Assembly: GCF_017498505.1 (NCBI RefSeq)
Contig: NZ_CP071798.1
Coordinates: 2,501,501-2,565,500 of the forward strand
Length of the DNA: 64,000 nt
Reading direction: 5' to 3'
From: Sporosarcina sp. Te-1
GTDB taxonomy: Bacteria > Bacillota > Bacilli > Bacillales_A > Planococcaceae
Below the pieces are notes generated by a model. The model was given only the letters and a program-made list of their open reading frames with translations, had not been told where the DNA came from and did no database searches. Both the position numbers and the translations under genes were made by a program. Positions within the stretch are counted from its first letter, which is position 1. Every line of letters starts with the position of its first letter. Of this stretch, positions 52,873-60,135 are shown piece after piece.

Positions 52873-52947
52873 TGGCTCCGCAGGTAGGACTCGAACCTAC
52901 GACCGATCGGTTAACAGCCGATTGCTCTACCACTGAGCTACTGCGGA
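52873..52947 (-). tRNA. tRNA-Asn (anticodon GTT)
   Basis: A 75-base cloverleaf, first in the cluster by transcription. Acceptor TCCGCAG/CTGCGGA, anticodon stem TCGGC/ACCGA-type with loop CTGTTAA (GTT), T loop GGTTCGAGTCC, encoded GCCA. The 150 bases to tRNA-Thr hold nothing recognisable. Confidence 0.95.
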
Positions 52948-53113
52948 ATTGCATTATGTATTTACTACAAAATGTAGTATACCACAATTCTTTCTTTTTT
53001 CAACACTTTTTTAGTGCCTGTCCTAACGACTTTTTTATATTATCACGGGGATTCATATTGGTCAAGCCCATTTCATAAAGTATTTTAACATCGCACTTCA
53101 AAGGGGTTCTTGT

Positions 53114-53776
53114 ATGAAGCAAAAAATCATTATTCTAACCATCCTTGTATGCGGGATATTACTGTTAGTTCCGTTCCCGCAAAAACCAGCACTACTTTCT
53201 GTAGTCAAACTGACTGAAGAACCGGAACATATTATTGTACGCGGCTCGTCTGGTTCCGCTTTAACTGTTAATATTTCATTTGGAGATATGGACATCGAAA
53301 ATTGGATCGCTAATTTAAAGGCTCCCTATCCACTCTTGTTTCTCGATATGGATTGGGTGGATCGCTTTCCCGAAACGGTGGATTTGATTAAAGAGAAGAA
53401 CATTCCTGTGGCTCTTTTAGGACATGCCGGAGAAGCGTATCATCAAAATACTGAATTACTGATCAGCCAGTTGGAACGGTTCGAAAAAGCTTTCGGTTCA
53501 CAGCCACTCTGGTTTCGGACGATGGATGAAGACTTTCCTTTTCCATTGCGTGCCGCTTTATGGGAAGCAGAAGTCAATGCGCTCGGCTCTTCCGCTGTTT
53601 ATACAGGTGGAGAAATTCCACCTGTAATCGAAGGTGAAATTTTATCCGTCCCCTTGCATCGTGAGGTCAGGGTCTCATTCACGGACATGAAAAACTTAAT
53701 GGACAGTCGGGAGTTCCAACCTTTGGAGGATGTATTGTTCGCCATGTCTGTTAAAGTGAAGAAAATTCCTAAATAG
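53114..53776 (+). CDS. Membrane-anchored NodB-fold protein lacking deacetylase residues
   Basis: A 220-residue protein with an N-terminal signal anchor (IIILTILVCGILLLVPF). The rest follows the polysaccharide deacetylase (NodB) layout: ALTVNISFGD (49-58) where enzymes have ALTFDDGP, then PETVDLIKEKNIPVALLGHAGEAYH (86-110) where enzymes have an HxxxH pair, and FGSQPLWFR (127-135) where enzymes have RPPYG. The paired aspartates and the HxxxH spacing are missing, so it is probably not catalytic. It lies where B. subtilis has pdaB (next to kbaA), which suggests a divergent PdaB relative. AAAGGGG lies 7 bases before the ATG. Confidence 0.65.
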   Translation: MKQKIIILTILVCGILLLVPFPQKPALLSVVKLTEEPEHIIVRGSSGSALTVNISFGDMDIENWIANLKAPYPLLFLDMDWVDRFPETVDLIKEKNIPVALLGHAGEAYHQNTELLISQLERFEKAFGSQPLWFRTMDEDFPFPLRAALWEAEVNALGSSAVYTGGEIPPVIEGEILSVPLHREVRVSFTDMKNLMDSREFQPLEDVLFAMSVKVKKIPK

Positions 53777-53818
53777 ATTACATTCAATTCCCAGCAGAAC
53801 CTCACAATTTCATTCAAC

Positions 53819-53857
53819 AGAAAAGGCGGTGTGGAATAGGAAATCCAACCGCCTTTT
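53819..53857. terminator. Bidirectional terminator between the NodB-like gene and kbaA
   Basis: Stem AAAAGGCGG / CCGCCTTTTT around a 19-base loop. T-rich on plus and, through the A-rich left arm, on minus; serves both converging genes. Confidence 0.85.
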
Positions 53858-53862
53858 TCGCT

Positions 53863-54561
53863 TTATTTTGCTTTCGCCAATTTTCGCGCTTCTCGGCGCT
53901 CCTCCAATTTGGCTTTGTCTTCATCTGATTTCCGATTATACTTTGGCAGCATCAATAATTGATATGCATTGACTGCAAGCAATGGGAATAATAAAATCGT
54001 CACCCATGAATCAATATTGCCTGAACGAACCATTAAGGCAGGCAGCCATTCAAGTGTCGTAATAACAATCATGAAAAACAAAGCGGAAATCAGTGCATGT
54101 TTTTTTGTCCACTTTGCTTTGTAATAAGCTGTGACAATGGACGTAGCCAATAATGTAAACAGCAACACTAAATATAGTACCGTCCGGCCCGTATTCTCAG
54201 ACGTCAGTTGGAATCTGAAAAAGATGAGATCGAACAGCACTACCGCTATGATCAACAGCTGGACCCAATTCCATAATGTTAAGGAGCGGAACATGTTCAC
54301 CCCGAATTGGTGTACCGTCAAATAAGCAAAAAAGCCCATTTGAGCCACAACACTCATCGTAAAACCGAGAAAGATCATCCATAAAAAGGCGCCGATAAAT
54401 TCGATATATTCCCCAGACGCTACATATTGCGAGAAGAATTCCCACCGGACAATCAACCCAACGATTGCCGTGATCCCTCCTCCGATCAACAACGCATTAA
54501 AAAAGAACTTTACCCAATTTCGTATCGTCACTACATCGTTCCCCTTTTCAATTGCTTCCAT
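53863..54561 (-). CDS. kbaA: KinB-signalling pathway activator KbaA
   Basis: A 232-residue protein with six predicted membrane helices, including FFFNALLIGGGITAIVGLIV, FLWMIFLGFTMSVVAQMGFFAYL, LLIIAVVLFDLIFF and FMIVITTLEWLPAL, and a long basic C-terminal tail (RREARKLAKAK). MGFFAYLTVHQFGVNMFRS is the conserved KbaA core. KbaA helps KinB activate the sporulation phosphorelay. The neighbours gerD, salA and cwlD confirm the assignment. B. subtilis KbaA is shorter (about 198); the difference is mostly the tail. Confidence 0.88.
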   Translation of the reverse strand: MEAIEKGNDVVTIRNWVKFFFNALLIGGGITAIVGLIVRWEFFSQYVASGEYIEFIGAFLWMIFLGFTMSVVAQMGFFAYLTVHQFGVNMFRSLTLWNWVQLLIIAVVLFDLIFFRFQLTSENTGRTVLYLVLLFTLLATSIVTAYYKAKWTKKHALISALFFMIVITTLEWLPALMVRSGNIDSWVTILLFPLLAVNAYQLLMLPKYNRKSDEDKAKLEERREARKLAKAK

Positions 54562-54672
54562 AAGTGTATCAACGTTTTTGCAAAAAATCTATTTCATTGT
54601 ACGAACAATGCATATTACGGCCCATATTGTGAACAATAAATGAAAAAGCAGCCGGAAGGGAATTTGATATCC

Positions 54673-55299
54673 ATGAGAAAGAAGTGGATCTTTTTAATCG
54701 CTTGCGCATTTCTACTATTCGGATGTACTCAGCAGCAGCAAAATCCGAACTACGATGAAATGAAAAAGATGATGACAGATGCATTGCAAACCGAAGATGG
54801 TAAAAAAGCACTTCGAAAAACACTCACTGATCCGGAATTCCGGGAGCTGATTGTTTTGGAGCAAGCAGAAGTGAAAAAATCCATTGAAGATACTTTGCTA
54901 TCCAAAAAAGGCGAAGACTTTTGGAAACATACATTTGAGGATCCAAAATTCACGGAATCAGTTGCCAAGAGCATAAAAAAACAGCAACAAGACATTATGA
55001 CGCAACTCATGAACGACTCGTCCTTCCAGAAACAAATGCAAGATTTCTTTGGATCGCCGGATATGCAAAAACAACTGGAAACTATCTTGAAATCATCTGA
55101 TTTAAAGAAGCAAATGGAAAAGTCCATTGAAGATACGATTAACAACCCGCTTATGCAAGCTAAATGGCAGGAATTGATACTAAAAGCTGGAGAAGTGGCG
55201 CCTACTAAAGGAGAAGGAGACAAAGGCGGCGGTGGTGGTGAAAGCGGTGGTGAAGGGGCAGGTGGCGGAGGAGATAAAGGCGGAGGAGGAGGCCAATAG
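54673..55299 (+). CDS. gerD: Spore germination lipoprotein GerD
   Basis: A 208-residue lipoprotein: signal MRKKWIFLIACAFLLFGC with lipobox LFGC, then a helical domain with repeated short helices (ALQTEDGKKALRKTL, TESVAKSIKKQQQDIM, FFGSPDMQKQLETIL) matching GerD. It is a scaffold that clusters germinant receptors in the spore inner membrane. The last 20 residues are a glycine-rich tail (KGGGGGESGGEG onward) that lies inside the terminator hairpin. The start is uncertain: the ATG at 54673 is best for the signal peptide, but its ribosome site (GGAAGGG) is 12 bases away; a TTG at 54664 or ATG at 54640 is possible. Confidence 0.9.
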   Translation: MRKKWIFLIACAFLLFGCTQQQQNPNYDEMKKMMTDALQTEDGKKALRKTLTDPEFRELIVLEQAEVKKSIEDTLLSKKGEDFWKHTFEDPKFTESVAKSIKKQQQDIMTQLMNDSSFQKQMQDFFGSPDMQKQLETILKSSDLKKQMEKSIEDTINNPLMQAKWQELILKAGEVAPTKGEGDKGGGGGESGGEGAGGGGDKGGGGGQ

Positions 55300-55316
55300 G
55301 CCATTCCTCCGCTTTT
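55280..55316 (+). terminator. Terminator overlapping the end of gerD
   Basis: GCGGAGGAGGAGGCC / GGCCATTCCTCCGC (one internal bulge) with loop AATA, then TTTTCTC. The left arm encodes the final Gly codons of GerD and the stop codon TAG spans the loop and right arm. Confidence 0.85.
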
Positions 55317-55317
55317 C

Positions 55318-56373
55318 TCATTTCGTCTTTTCAATTACATTTGAAGCAATCTGCATATAAATGGCGCCAATTGGGTGGTTTTCGGCATAAACCGAAGGAG
55401 CGAAATCACTTTCATTCCAATCAGGCTGTCCTAACGGAATCTGCCCTACCAATTCCGTCCGAAGCTCTTCTGCAAGCTTTGGACCGCCTCCAGAACCAAA
55501 GACGTACTCTTTCTCCCCAGTCAATTTCGATTCGAACCATGCCATGTTTTCGATGACGCCTAAAATATCATGTTCCGTCTGTAATGCCATAGCACCCGCA
55601 CGTGCAGCAACGAATGCCGCAGTTGGATGTGGCGTCGTTACGACAATCTCTTTGGATGAAGGGATCATTTGGTGGATATCGAGCGCTACGTCACCAGTGC
55701 CTGGCGGCAAGTCCAAGATGAGGTAGTCAAGAGGACCCCATTCTACATCTCGGAAGAATTGGTCGAGCACCTTTCCTAACATAGGCCCACGCCATACGAC
55801 CGGTGCGTTATCTTCAACGAAGAAGCCCATAGAAATGACCTTGACGCCAAACCGGTCGACCGGGATGATCCGGTCGCCGCGAACGATCGGCAAATCGGTA
55901 ATGCCCATCATATCCGGGATACTGAATCCATAAATATCGGCATCAATTAAACCGACCTTCTTTCCAAGTCGGGCTAGGGCGACCGCAAGATTGACGGAAA
56001 CTGTCGATTTGCCGACGCCGCCTTTGCCGGATGCGATGGAAATGAAGGTAATATCATTTAAAGGAGATAGCAGATCTTGTGTCTCAGCTTCCGTTGCGGT
56101 TCCTCTGAATTTCTCAAGTGTTTCAGCCGGCAATTCTTCAAACCGAATCCCTACCGAATCCGCCCCAGCCGCTTTCAACACCTCAACGACTTTCATTTGT
56201 AAGGCCATTTGTTCCGCCGTATTGATTTTGGCAATAGCAAGTTTTACACTTACGTGCGCTTTCTCCGCTTTTACGGATACATTTACAATTCCGCCAGTCT
56301 CGGATAACGGTCTATGTAGAAACGGATCTTGTAATTCGCCAACGATCTCACGGACGTTCTGTTCTGTCATCAC
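55318..56373 (-). CDS. salA: Mrp/NBP35-family ATPase SalA
   Basis: A 351-residue protein. Residues 1-90 form a DUF59/MIP18-like domain (REIVGELQDPFLHRPLSETG). The ParA-type ATPase follows, with deviant Walker A SGKGGVGKSTVSVNLA (about 115), switch I DADIYGFSIPDM, Walker B DYLILDLPPGTGD and the final Mrp motif GQIPLGQPDWNESDFA-like. No CxxC pair for Fe-S transfer is evident. In B. subtilis SalA controls scoC and indirectly exoprotease production. It lies in the cwlD-salA-gerD-kbaA cluster. Start GTG or ATG (56368-56373) behind AGGAG. Confidence 0.9.
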   Translation of the reverse strand: MMTEQNVREIVGELQDPFLHRPLSETGGIVNVSVKAEKAHVSVKLAIAKINTAEQMALQMKVVEVLKAAGADSVGIRFEELPAETLEKFRGTATEAETQDLLSPLNDITFISIASGKGGVGKSTVSVNLAVALARLGKKVGLIDADIYGFSIPDMMGITDLPIVRGDRIIPVDRFGVKVISMGFFVEDNAPVVWRGPMLGKVLDQFFRDVEWGPLDYLILDLPPGTGDVALDIHQMIPSSKEIVVTTPHPTAAFVAARAGAMALQTEHDILGVIENMAWFESKLTGEKEYVFGSGGGPKLAEELRTELVGQIPLGQPDWNESDFAPSVYAENHPIGAIYMQIASNVIEKTK

Positions 56374-56440
56374 GATAAAACACTCCTTAGAGGCTAATTT
56401 TCTCCTCTAAGTATACCATAGTGGATGCTATTCAAAGCGC

Positions 56441-57163
56441 CTATCTGCTTTCTCTCTCCTCGGATTGATAAAACTCGATAATTCCATCTACAATCGCGTC
56501 GGCTACTTTAGCTTGATAAGCAGGATCCACAAGCAGGCCACGTTCTTCCGGATTGGAAATAAACCCCGTTTCAACCAAGACAGAAGGCATAGGAACCTTC
56601 TTCAAGAGATAGACGCCTTTTATTGAAAGCGCCTCACGATCAGTATTCTTCAACGATTCACGAAAGGAGGATTGAATGGACTTGGCCAGCAGTTCCCCAG
56701 ACGGATGCCCTTCCGGATGGAAAAACACTTGAGCTCCCCGCCACTTGGAATCAGGTATAGCGTTGACATGAACGCTGACAAAGATATCCGGATCTTCTTC
56801 AATCGCAATACGTTCCCTCAATTTCAGATCGGCAAATTTACGCTCGCGATTGGTACCAAACTTTTCACTCGGCGCATGTTCTGCGATTGCATCACCGTCC
56901 TTCTCCCGCGTCATCATCACGACTGCACCTTTATTTTCTAGTTTCTTCTTCAATTCATGGGAAATGGATAATGTGATATCCCGCTCAACCACTTCATCAA
57001 CTGACGCTCCTCCATCCAGCCCCCCATGCCCTGGATCAAGTACAATCTTGACTCCTGCTAATTTTTCCGGCAGAAAAAACCCCCGATCGGATGCTTTCAC
57101 TCCATACAGTACTACGCCTAACGAACAGAGAAATAATAGCCCGATAATGAGCCACCGCTTCAT
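56441..57163 (-). CDS. cwlD: N-acetylmuramoyl-L-alanine amidase CwlD
   Basis: A 240-residue Amidase_3 protein with an N-terminal signal (RWLIIGLLFLCSLGVVLYG). The zinc site is His in IVLDPGHGGLDGGAS (about 44-58), Glu in VVERDI, and His in FVSVHVNAIPD (about 127). SVLVETGFISNPEERGLL (about 195) carries the catalytic Glu. CwlD, with PdaA, makes muramic-delta-lactam in the spore cortex. Length agrees with B. subtilis (237). Start ATG at 57161-57163 behind AAAGGCGGTG. It is on the minus strand about 70 bases before salA. Confidence 0.93.
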   Translation of the reverse strand: MKRWLIIGLLFLCSLGVVLYGVKASDRGFFLPEKLAGVKIVLDPGHGGLDGGASVDEVVERDITLSISHELKKKLENKGAVVMMTREKDGDAIAEHAPSEKFGTNRERKFADLKLRERIAIEEDPDIFVSVHVNAIPDSKWRGAQVFFHPEGHPSGELLAKSIQSSFRESLKNTDREALSIKGVYLLKKVPMPSVLVETGFISNPEERGLLVDPAYQAKVADAIVDGIIEFYQSEERESR

Positions 57164-57434
57164 CTCGACACCGCCTTTTTCCACACTATACGCGGCGGAT
57201 GAGTGGGATATGCATAGCTTGTATTGTTACTAAAAACCGGTATCGCATCATGAAATTCAACAAAGGCAAGCCAGTTCCTTTGCAATCTCTATCTTCATGC
57301 TTGTACAACAGCTAATTTACTTTCTGAACCAACGTAAATGGCAAGCTTCTGTCGTGGACAATTCTCACGGCGGCTCAGAAAATTTCAATGTCCTCGATCT
57401 TCCGAATTTCTTCTGCCTCACAACGTATTTCCTA
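57164..57434. other. Gene-free stretch between cwlD and the yceI promoter
   Basis: About 270 bases with no supported gene. It should hold the cwlD promoter on the minus strand, which I could not place with confidence. Confidence 0.5.
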
Positions 57435-57491
57435 TTGACGAATTTCTTCAAATCATCTATTCTTAATTCAATGTATCTCGAATTCGAGATA
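57435..57491 (+). promoter_or_regulatory. yceI promoter with MhqR-like operator
   Basis: -35 TTGACG (57435-57440), 17-base spacer, -10 TATTCT (57458-57463). The 18-bp perfect palindrome TATCTCGAATTCGAGATA (57474-57491) covers the transcription start and early message. It matches the MhqR (YkvE) operator consensus of B. subtilis as I recall it, tATCTcgaAtTCgAGATa. Confidence 0.78.
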
Positions 57492-57516
57492 AATAAAATA
57501 ACAGGAGAGATGTAGC

Positions 57517-58053
57517 ATGGCAAATTGGACAGTAGACAACTCGCATTCCAGTATCGGTTTTTCCGTAAAGCACATGATGGTTTCAAAAGTGAAAGGTGTC
57601 TTTGAAGATTATTCGGCTACTGTAACGGCAGAGGACTTGACCGACTTAACGACAGCTTCCATCTCTTTTGATATTCAAACCGCTTCGATCAACACAAAAT
57701 CGGAGGACCGTGATAATCACCTTCGTTCTGCTGACTTTTTCAACGTCGAGGATTATCCATCGATTTCTTTCCGATCAACGAATATTGAGAAAGACGGCGA
57801 TGACGAGTACAAAGTGACAGGCGATTTGACGATTAAAGACGTTACAAAATCGGTAACATTCGATGTAGAGTACAATGGGAAAGGTATGAATCCTTGGGGC
57901 GTAGACGTATATGGATTTGAGGCGGAAACTAAATTGAACCGGGAAGAATTCGGTTTGACTTGGAATGCTGCTCTTGAAACAGGCGGTGTATTGGTAGGAA
58001 AAGACATTAAGATCACGATCGACTTGGAAGTAAATCCTGCACAAGCTGAATAA
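57517..58053 (+). CDS. YceI family (polyisoprenoid-binding lipocalin-like) protein
   Basis: A 178-residue cytoplasmic-type YceI protein with no signal peptide: NWTVDNSHSSIGFSVKHMMVSKVKGVF at the start (in part), SIDI-like FDIQTASINTKSEDRDNHLRSADFF, then DLTIKDVTKSVTFDVEYNGKG and FGLTWNAALETGGVLVGKDIKI (in parts). The family fold is a beta-barrel that binds long isoprenoid chains. AGGAGAG precedes the ATG. Putative control by an MhqR-type repressor points to induction by quinones or other thiol-reactive electrophiles. Confidence 0.93.
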   Translation: MANWTVDNSHSSIGFSVKHMMVSKVKGVFEDYSATVTAEDLTDLTTASISFDIQTASINTKSEDRDNHLRSADFFNVEDYPSISFRSTNIEKDGDDEYKVTGDLTIKDVTKSVTFDVEYNGKGMNPWGVDVYGFEAETKLNREEFGLTWNAALETGGVLVGKDIKITIDLEVNPAQAE

Positions 58054-58063
58054 ACACAAATAA

Positions 58064-58140
58064 GGAGCTGATACATACAGCTCCCACACACAAACTTCTA
58101 AACAGAGTCCTCCGGTCGCATCCGGCTGGGCTCTTTTCTG
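58064..58140 (+). terminator. Two hairpins after yceI, the second a terminator
   Basis: First stem GGAGCTG / CAGCTCC (58064-58084) without T tract; second AGAGTCCTCCGG / CCGGCTGGGCTCT (58104-58133, two mismatches) followed by TTTTCTG. Confidence 0.75.
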
Positions 58141-58155
58141 ATTGCATCATAATCT

Positions 58156-58190
58156 AAAAATCTCATCCTCCATAGTATTGAAGGATGAGA
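58156..58190 (-). terminator. Terminator of the rhodanese gene
   Basis: Minus strand TCTCATCCT, 12-base loop, AGGATGAGA, then TTTTTAG. Perfect 9-bp stem. Confidence 0.85.
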
Positions 58191-58203
58191 CAATGTATGC
58201 TCT

Positions 58204-58500
58204 TTATTCCACTTCACCTTGCCACGCAAGCATGCCGCCGACCATGTTAGTCACATCAAAGCCTTGCGCCTCCAGAAATTCACAAGCACGTCCACTGCGC
58301 CCGCCGGATCGGCAAATGACGATATATGCTTTGCCTTTATCGATTTCCTCGAGACGTTCCGGTATTTCACCAAGCGGTATATGAACCGCTGACGGAATCA
58401 TTCCTTGCGCTACTTCTTCCTCTTCTCGAACATCAATGAGGTTGAATGGCGTTCCTTGTTCCAATTGTTCCTGCAACTCGATTGTTGTAATTTCTTTCAC
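58204..58500 (-). CDS. Rhodanese-domain protein
   Basis: A 98-residue single-domain rhodanese. The catalytic Cys is in IVICRSGGRSGRACEFL (about 60); the family start LIDVREEEEVAQGMIPSAVHIPL is clear. It may carry persulfide sulfur. I choose the GTG at 58498-58500 because AAGGAGG lies 7 bases upstream, giving a typical rhodanese length. The frame runs further up to 58605 and overlaps the next gene, but those residues are unlike the family. Its partner in sulfur transfer is unknown. Confidence 0.85.
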   Translation of the reverse strand: MKEITTIELQEQLEQGTPFNLIDVREEEEVAQGMIPSAVHIPLGEIPERLEEIDKGKAYIVICRSGGRSGRACEFLEAQGFDVTNMVGGMLAWQGEVE

Positions 58501-58585
58501 TTCTGTTCCTCCTTGGATGGACATAATCCCATCATATACACCAGCACATGCCTCGTCCATCGAGATGCTTTCTTTCTGGCGTCCA

Positions 58586-59650
58586 TTAGCCGAACGTTTT
58601 AACAATGTTCCCTTCCTGATCTGTAATGGTCGTTTTCGCTATGTGCACGCTCAAGCCTTCTTTCACTGGCACCTCAAATTCACCTTGCTTGGGCAGCAGC
58701 TTTCTGCTCATTTCACCCACAGCTTCCTCATTCAACGTGATACAGATGAGATCGTCCGATTGCTCAAATCCAGACTGGTCTCCAGGCGCAAACCTAACGC
58801 GAATCCCCGCTCCCGATAATGTCAATTCCTTCCCCTTCAACAGTCGACCGCGAAGCAGCTTTCCTATGATTTCCGCTTGTTTCGCCCCAATAGTCAGCAC
58901 AGATGGACTTTTGCGCAGCCATCCCTTTTTGCCAGCGTCCCAATCCAGTTGATCTACAAACAAGAATCCCGTATTAGAACCCTCTTTCTCCGTTCCATTA
59001 TAAACCGCTTCGGCAACTGACTTATCCGTCAAGAGCGAGCCGCGCTCTAAGTCCGTAACATAGAAAGGAATTTGTGGCAGACCGGCAGCCAGTACGCCTA
59101 ACGTGTTCCACGTTTGCATAGCTTCTAATTCATCATGTGTAATGCCGACCATTTGGAGAAATTCGACCCGGCCATTCGGCGTATCGATCGCCTCCAATTC
59201 CGGATCTTCTACAAATGCCAGGGCTGTTAACTCGGTGTCCACCCCTAGACAAATCGGCCCGTTCGCATCCAAATAGTCACCCGCCTGAAACACATTGCCA
59301 CTTGTAAAGACATACCGCCCCATATTTTGCAGCAAATTCAATGCCCATGCAGGCGGCTCTTCCTCGTCCTCTTGCCGGACAAGGCGACATGTCAATTCGA
59401 AACCATAGCCGCTTTCTTCCGAGTTGTCTGTTTCCTTTTCATAGAGTTCTGAGAAGCCATAGGTTACAAAATGCCAATGCGCCACCGGCTTATCCGCCTT
59501 GTACACACTGATCCCATCCAATGGATCCGATCCTCCCAATGCATACGAAATAAGCGTGCCATAATGTTTCGGTTCCTGTTCACCGTAAATGGTCTTCACA
59601 GCTTGATCAATCGCATCCCAGCCTGTTGTCATGACTTCCTCGCTCACCAT
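58586..59650 (-). CDS. Suppressor-of-fused (SUFU) domain protein
   Basis: A 354-residue soluble protein with the SUFU fold in the first 200 residues: GWDAIDQAVKTIYGEQEPKHYG, DPLDGISVYKADKPVAHWHFVTYGFSELY (in part), SGYGFELTCRLVR and PPAWALNLLQNMGRYVF. The second half (about 200-354) is the usual extension of bacterial SUFU-like proteins. Molecular role is not known; some family members occur as immunity proteins in polymorphic-toxin loci. No toxin is adjacent here. Start ATG at 59648-59650; GGGGG is weakly spaced. Confidence 0.88.
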   Translation of the reverse strand: MVSEEVMTTGWDAIDQAVKTIYGEQEPKHYGTLISYALGGSDPLDGISVYKADKPVAHWHFVTYGFSELYEKETDNSEESGYGFELTCRLVRQEDEEEPPAWALNLLQNMGRYVFTSGNVFQAGDYLDANGPICLGVDTELTALAFVEDPELEAIDTPNGRVEFLQMVGITHDELEAMQTWNTLGVLAAGLPQIPFYVTDLERGSLLTDKSVAEAVYNGTEKEGSNTGFLFVDQLDWDAGKKGWLRKSPSVLTIGAKQAEIIGKLLRGRLLKGKELTLSGAGIRVRFAPGDQSGFEQSDDLICITLNEEAVGEMSRKLLPKQGEFEVPVKEGLSVHIAKTTITDQEGNIVKTFG

Positions 59651-59808
59651 ATAACCCCCAATAATTCAAATAATCGTATTTTCATTTTATCAAATGAAAG
59701 AAGTCCACGCCTAATTACAAAGCACGCTTTCTGGCGGTAGCAAAAATGATACATTTTATAGAAGTTCCTCAAGACAGGCACACCACTCTTGCGACTACTA
59801 TATCCGGC
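59651..59808. other. Gene-free stretch before array 2
   Basis: No gene or clear signal is seen. Confidence 0.5.
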
Positions 59809-60001
59809 CCGCTCATATAACCAGAGTACCGATCATACCTCTCTGGAAACCGATCATAAGACCTGAGATCCGATCATATAGCCAGTGATCCGCTCATATC
59901 TCTCCAGAAACCGCTCATAAAACCAGAGAACCGATCATACCTCTCCGGAAACCGATCATATGACCAGTGAACCGATCATTTTATTCCGTAAACCGCTCAT
60001 A
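59809..60001. repeat. Tandem array 2: 20/21-bp alternating period
   Basis: CCGATCAT or CCGCTCAT occurs ten times, at 59809, 59829, 59850, 59870, 59890, 59911, 59931, 59952, 59972 and 59993, with steps of 20,21,20,20,21,20,21,20,21. Linkers mostly alternate between ACCTCTCCGGAAA-like and ATGACCAGTGAA-like, giving a 41-bp dimer. It fills the gap between a SUFU gene and a protease gene. Confidence 0.95.
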
Positions 60002-60073
60002 AATTCACTGGCATCACCAAGAGGTAGATTTGGTCTTCACCGGCTTGCCGCCTCGTGGCTAAGCTTCCATAAG

Positions 60074-60122
60074 AAAGGGCTGTCTAGCAAATCAGAACCC
60101 ACTGATCTGCTGGACAGCCCTC
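60074..60122 (-). terminator. Terminator of the S8 protease gene
   Basis: Minus strand AGGGCTGTCCAGCAGATCAG, loop, CTGATTTGCTAGACAGCCCT (one mismatch) and TTTCTTAT. The stem is about 20 bp. Confidence 0.88.
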
Positions 60123-60135
60123 TTTATATTCCTGC

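Noticed and set aside
54750-55334. 194-codon minus-strand frame over gerD
   Set aside because: Antisense shadow of the Gly- and Gln-rich gerD sequence (Pro- and Ser-rich product) without a ribosome site.
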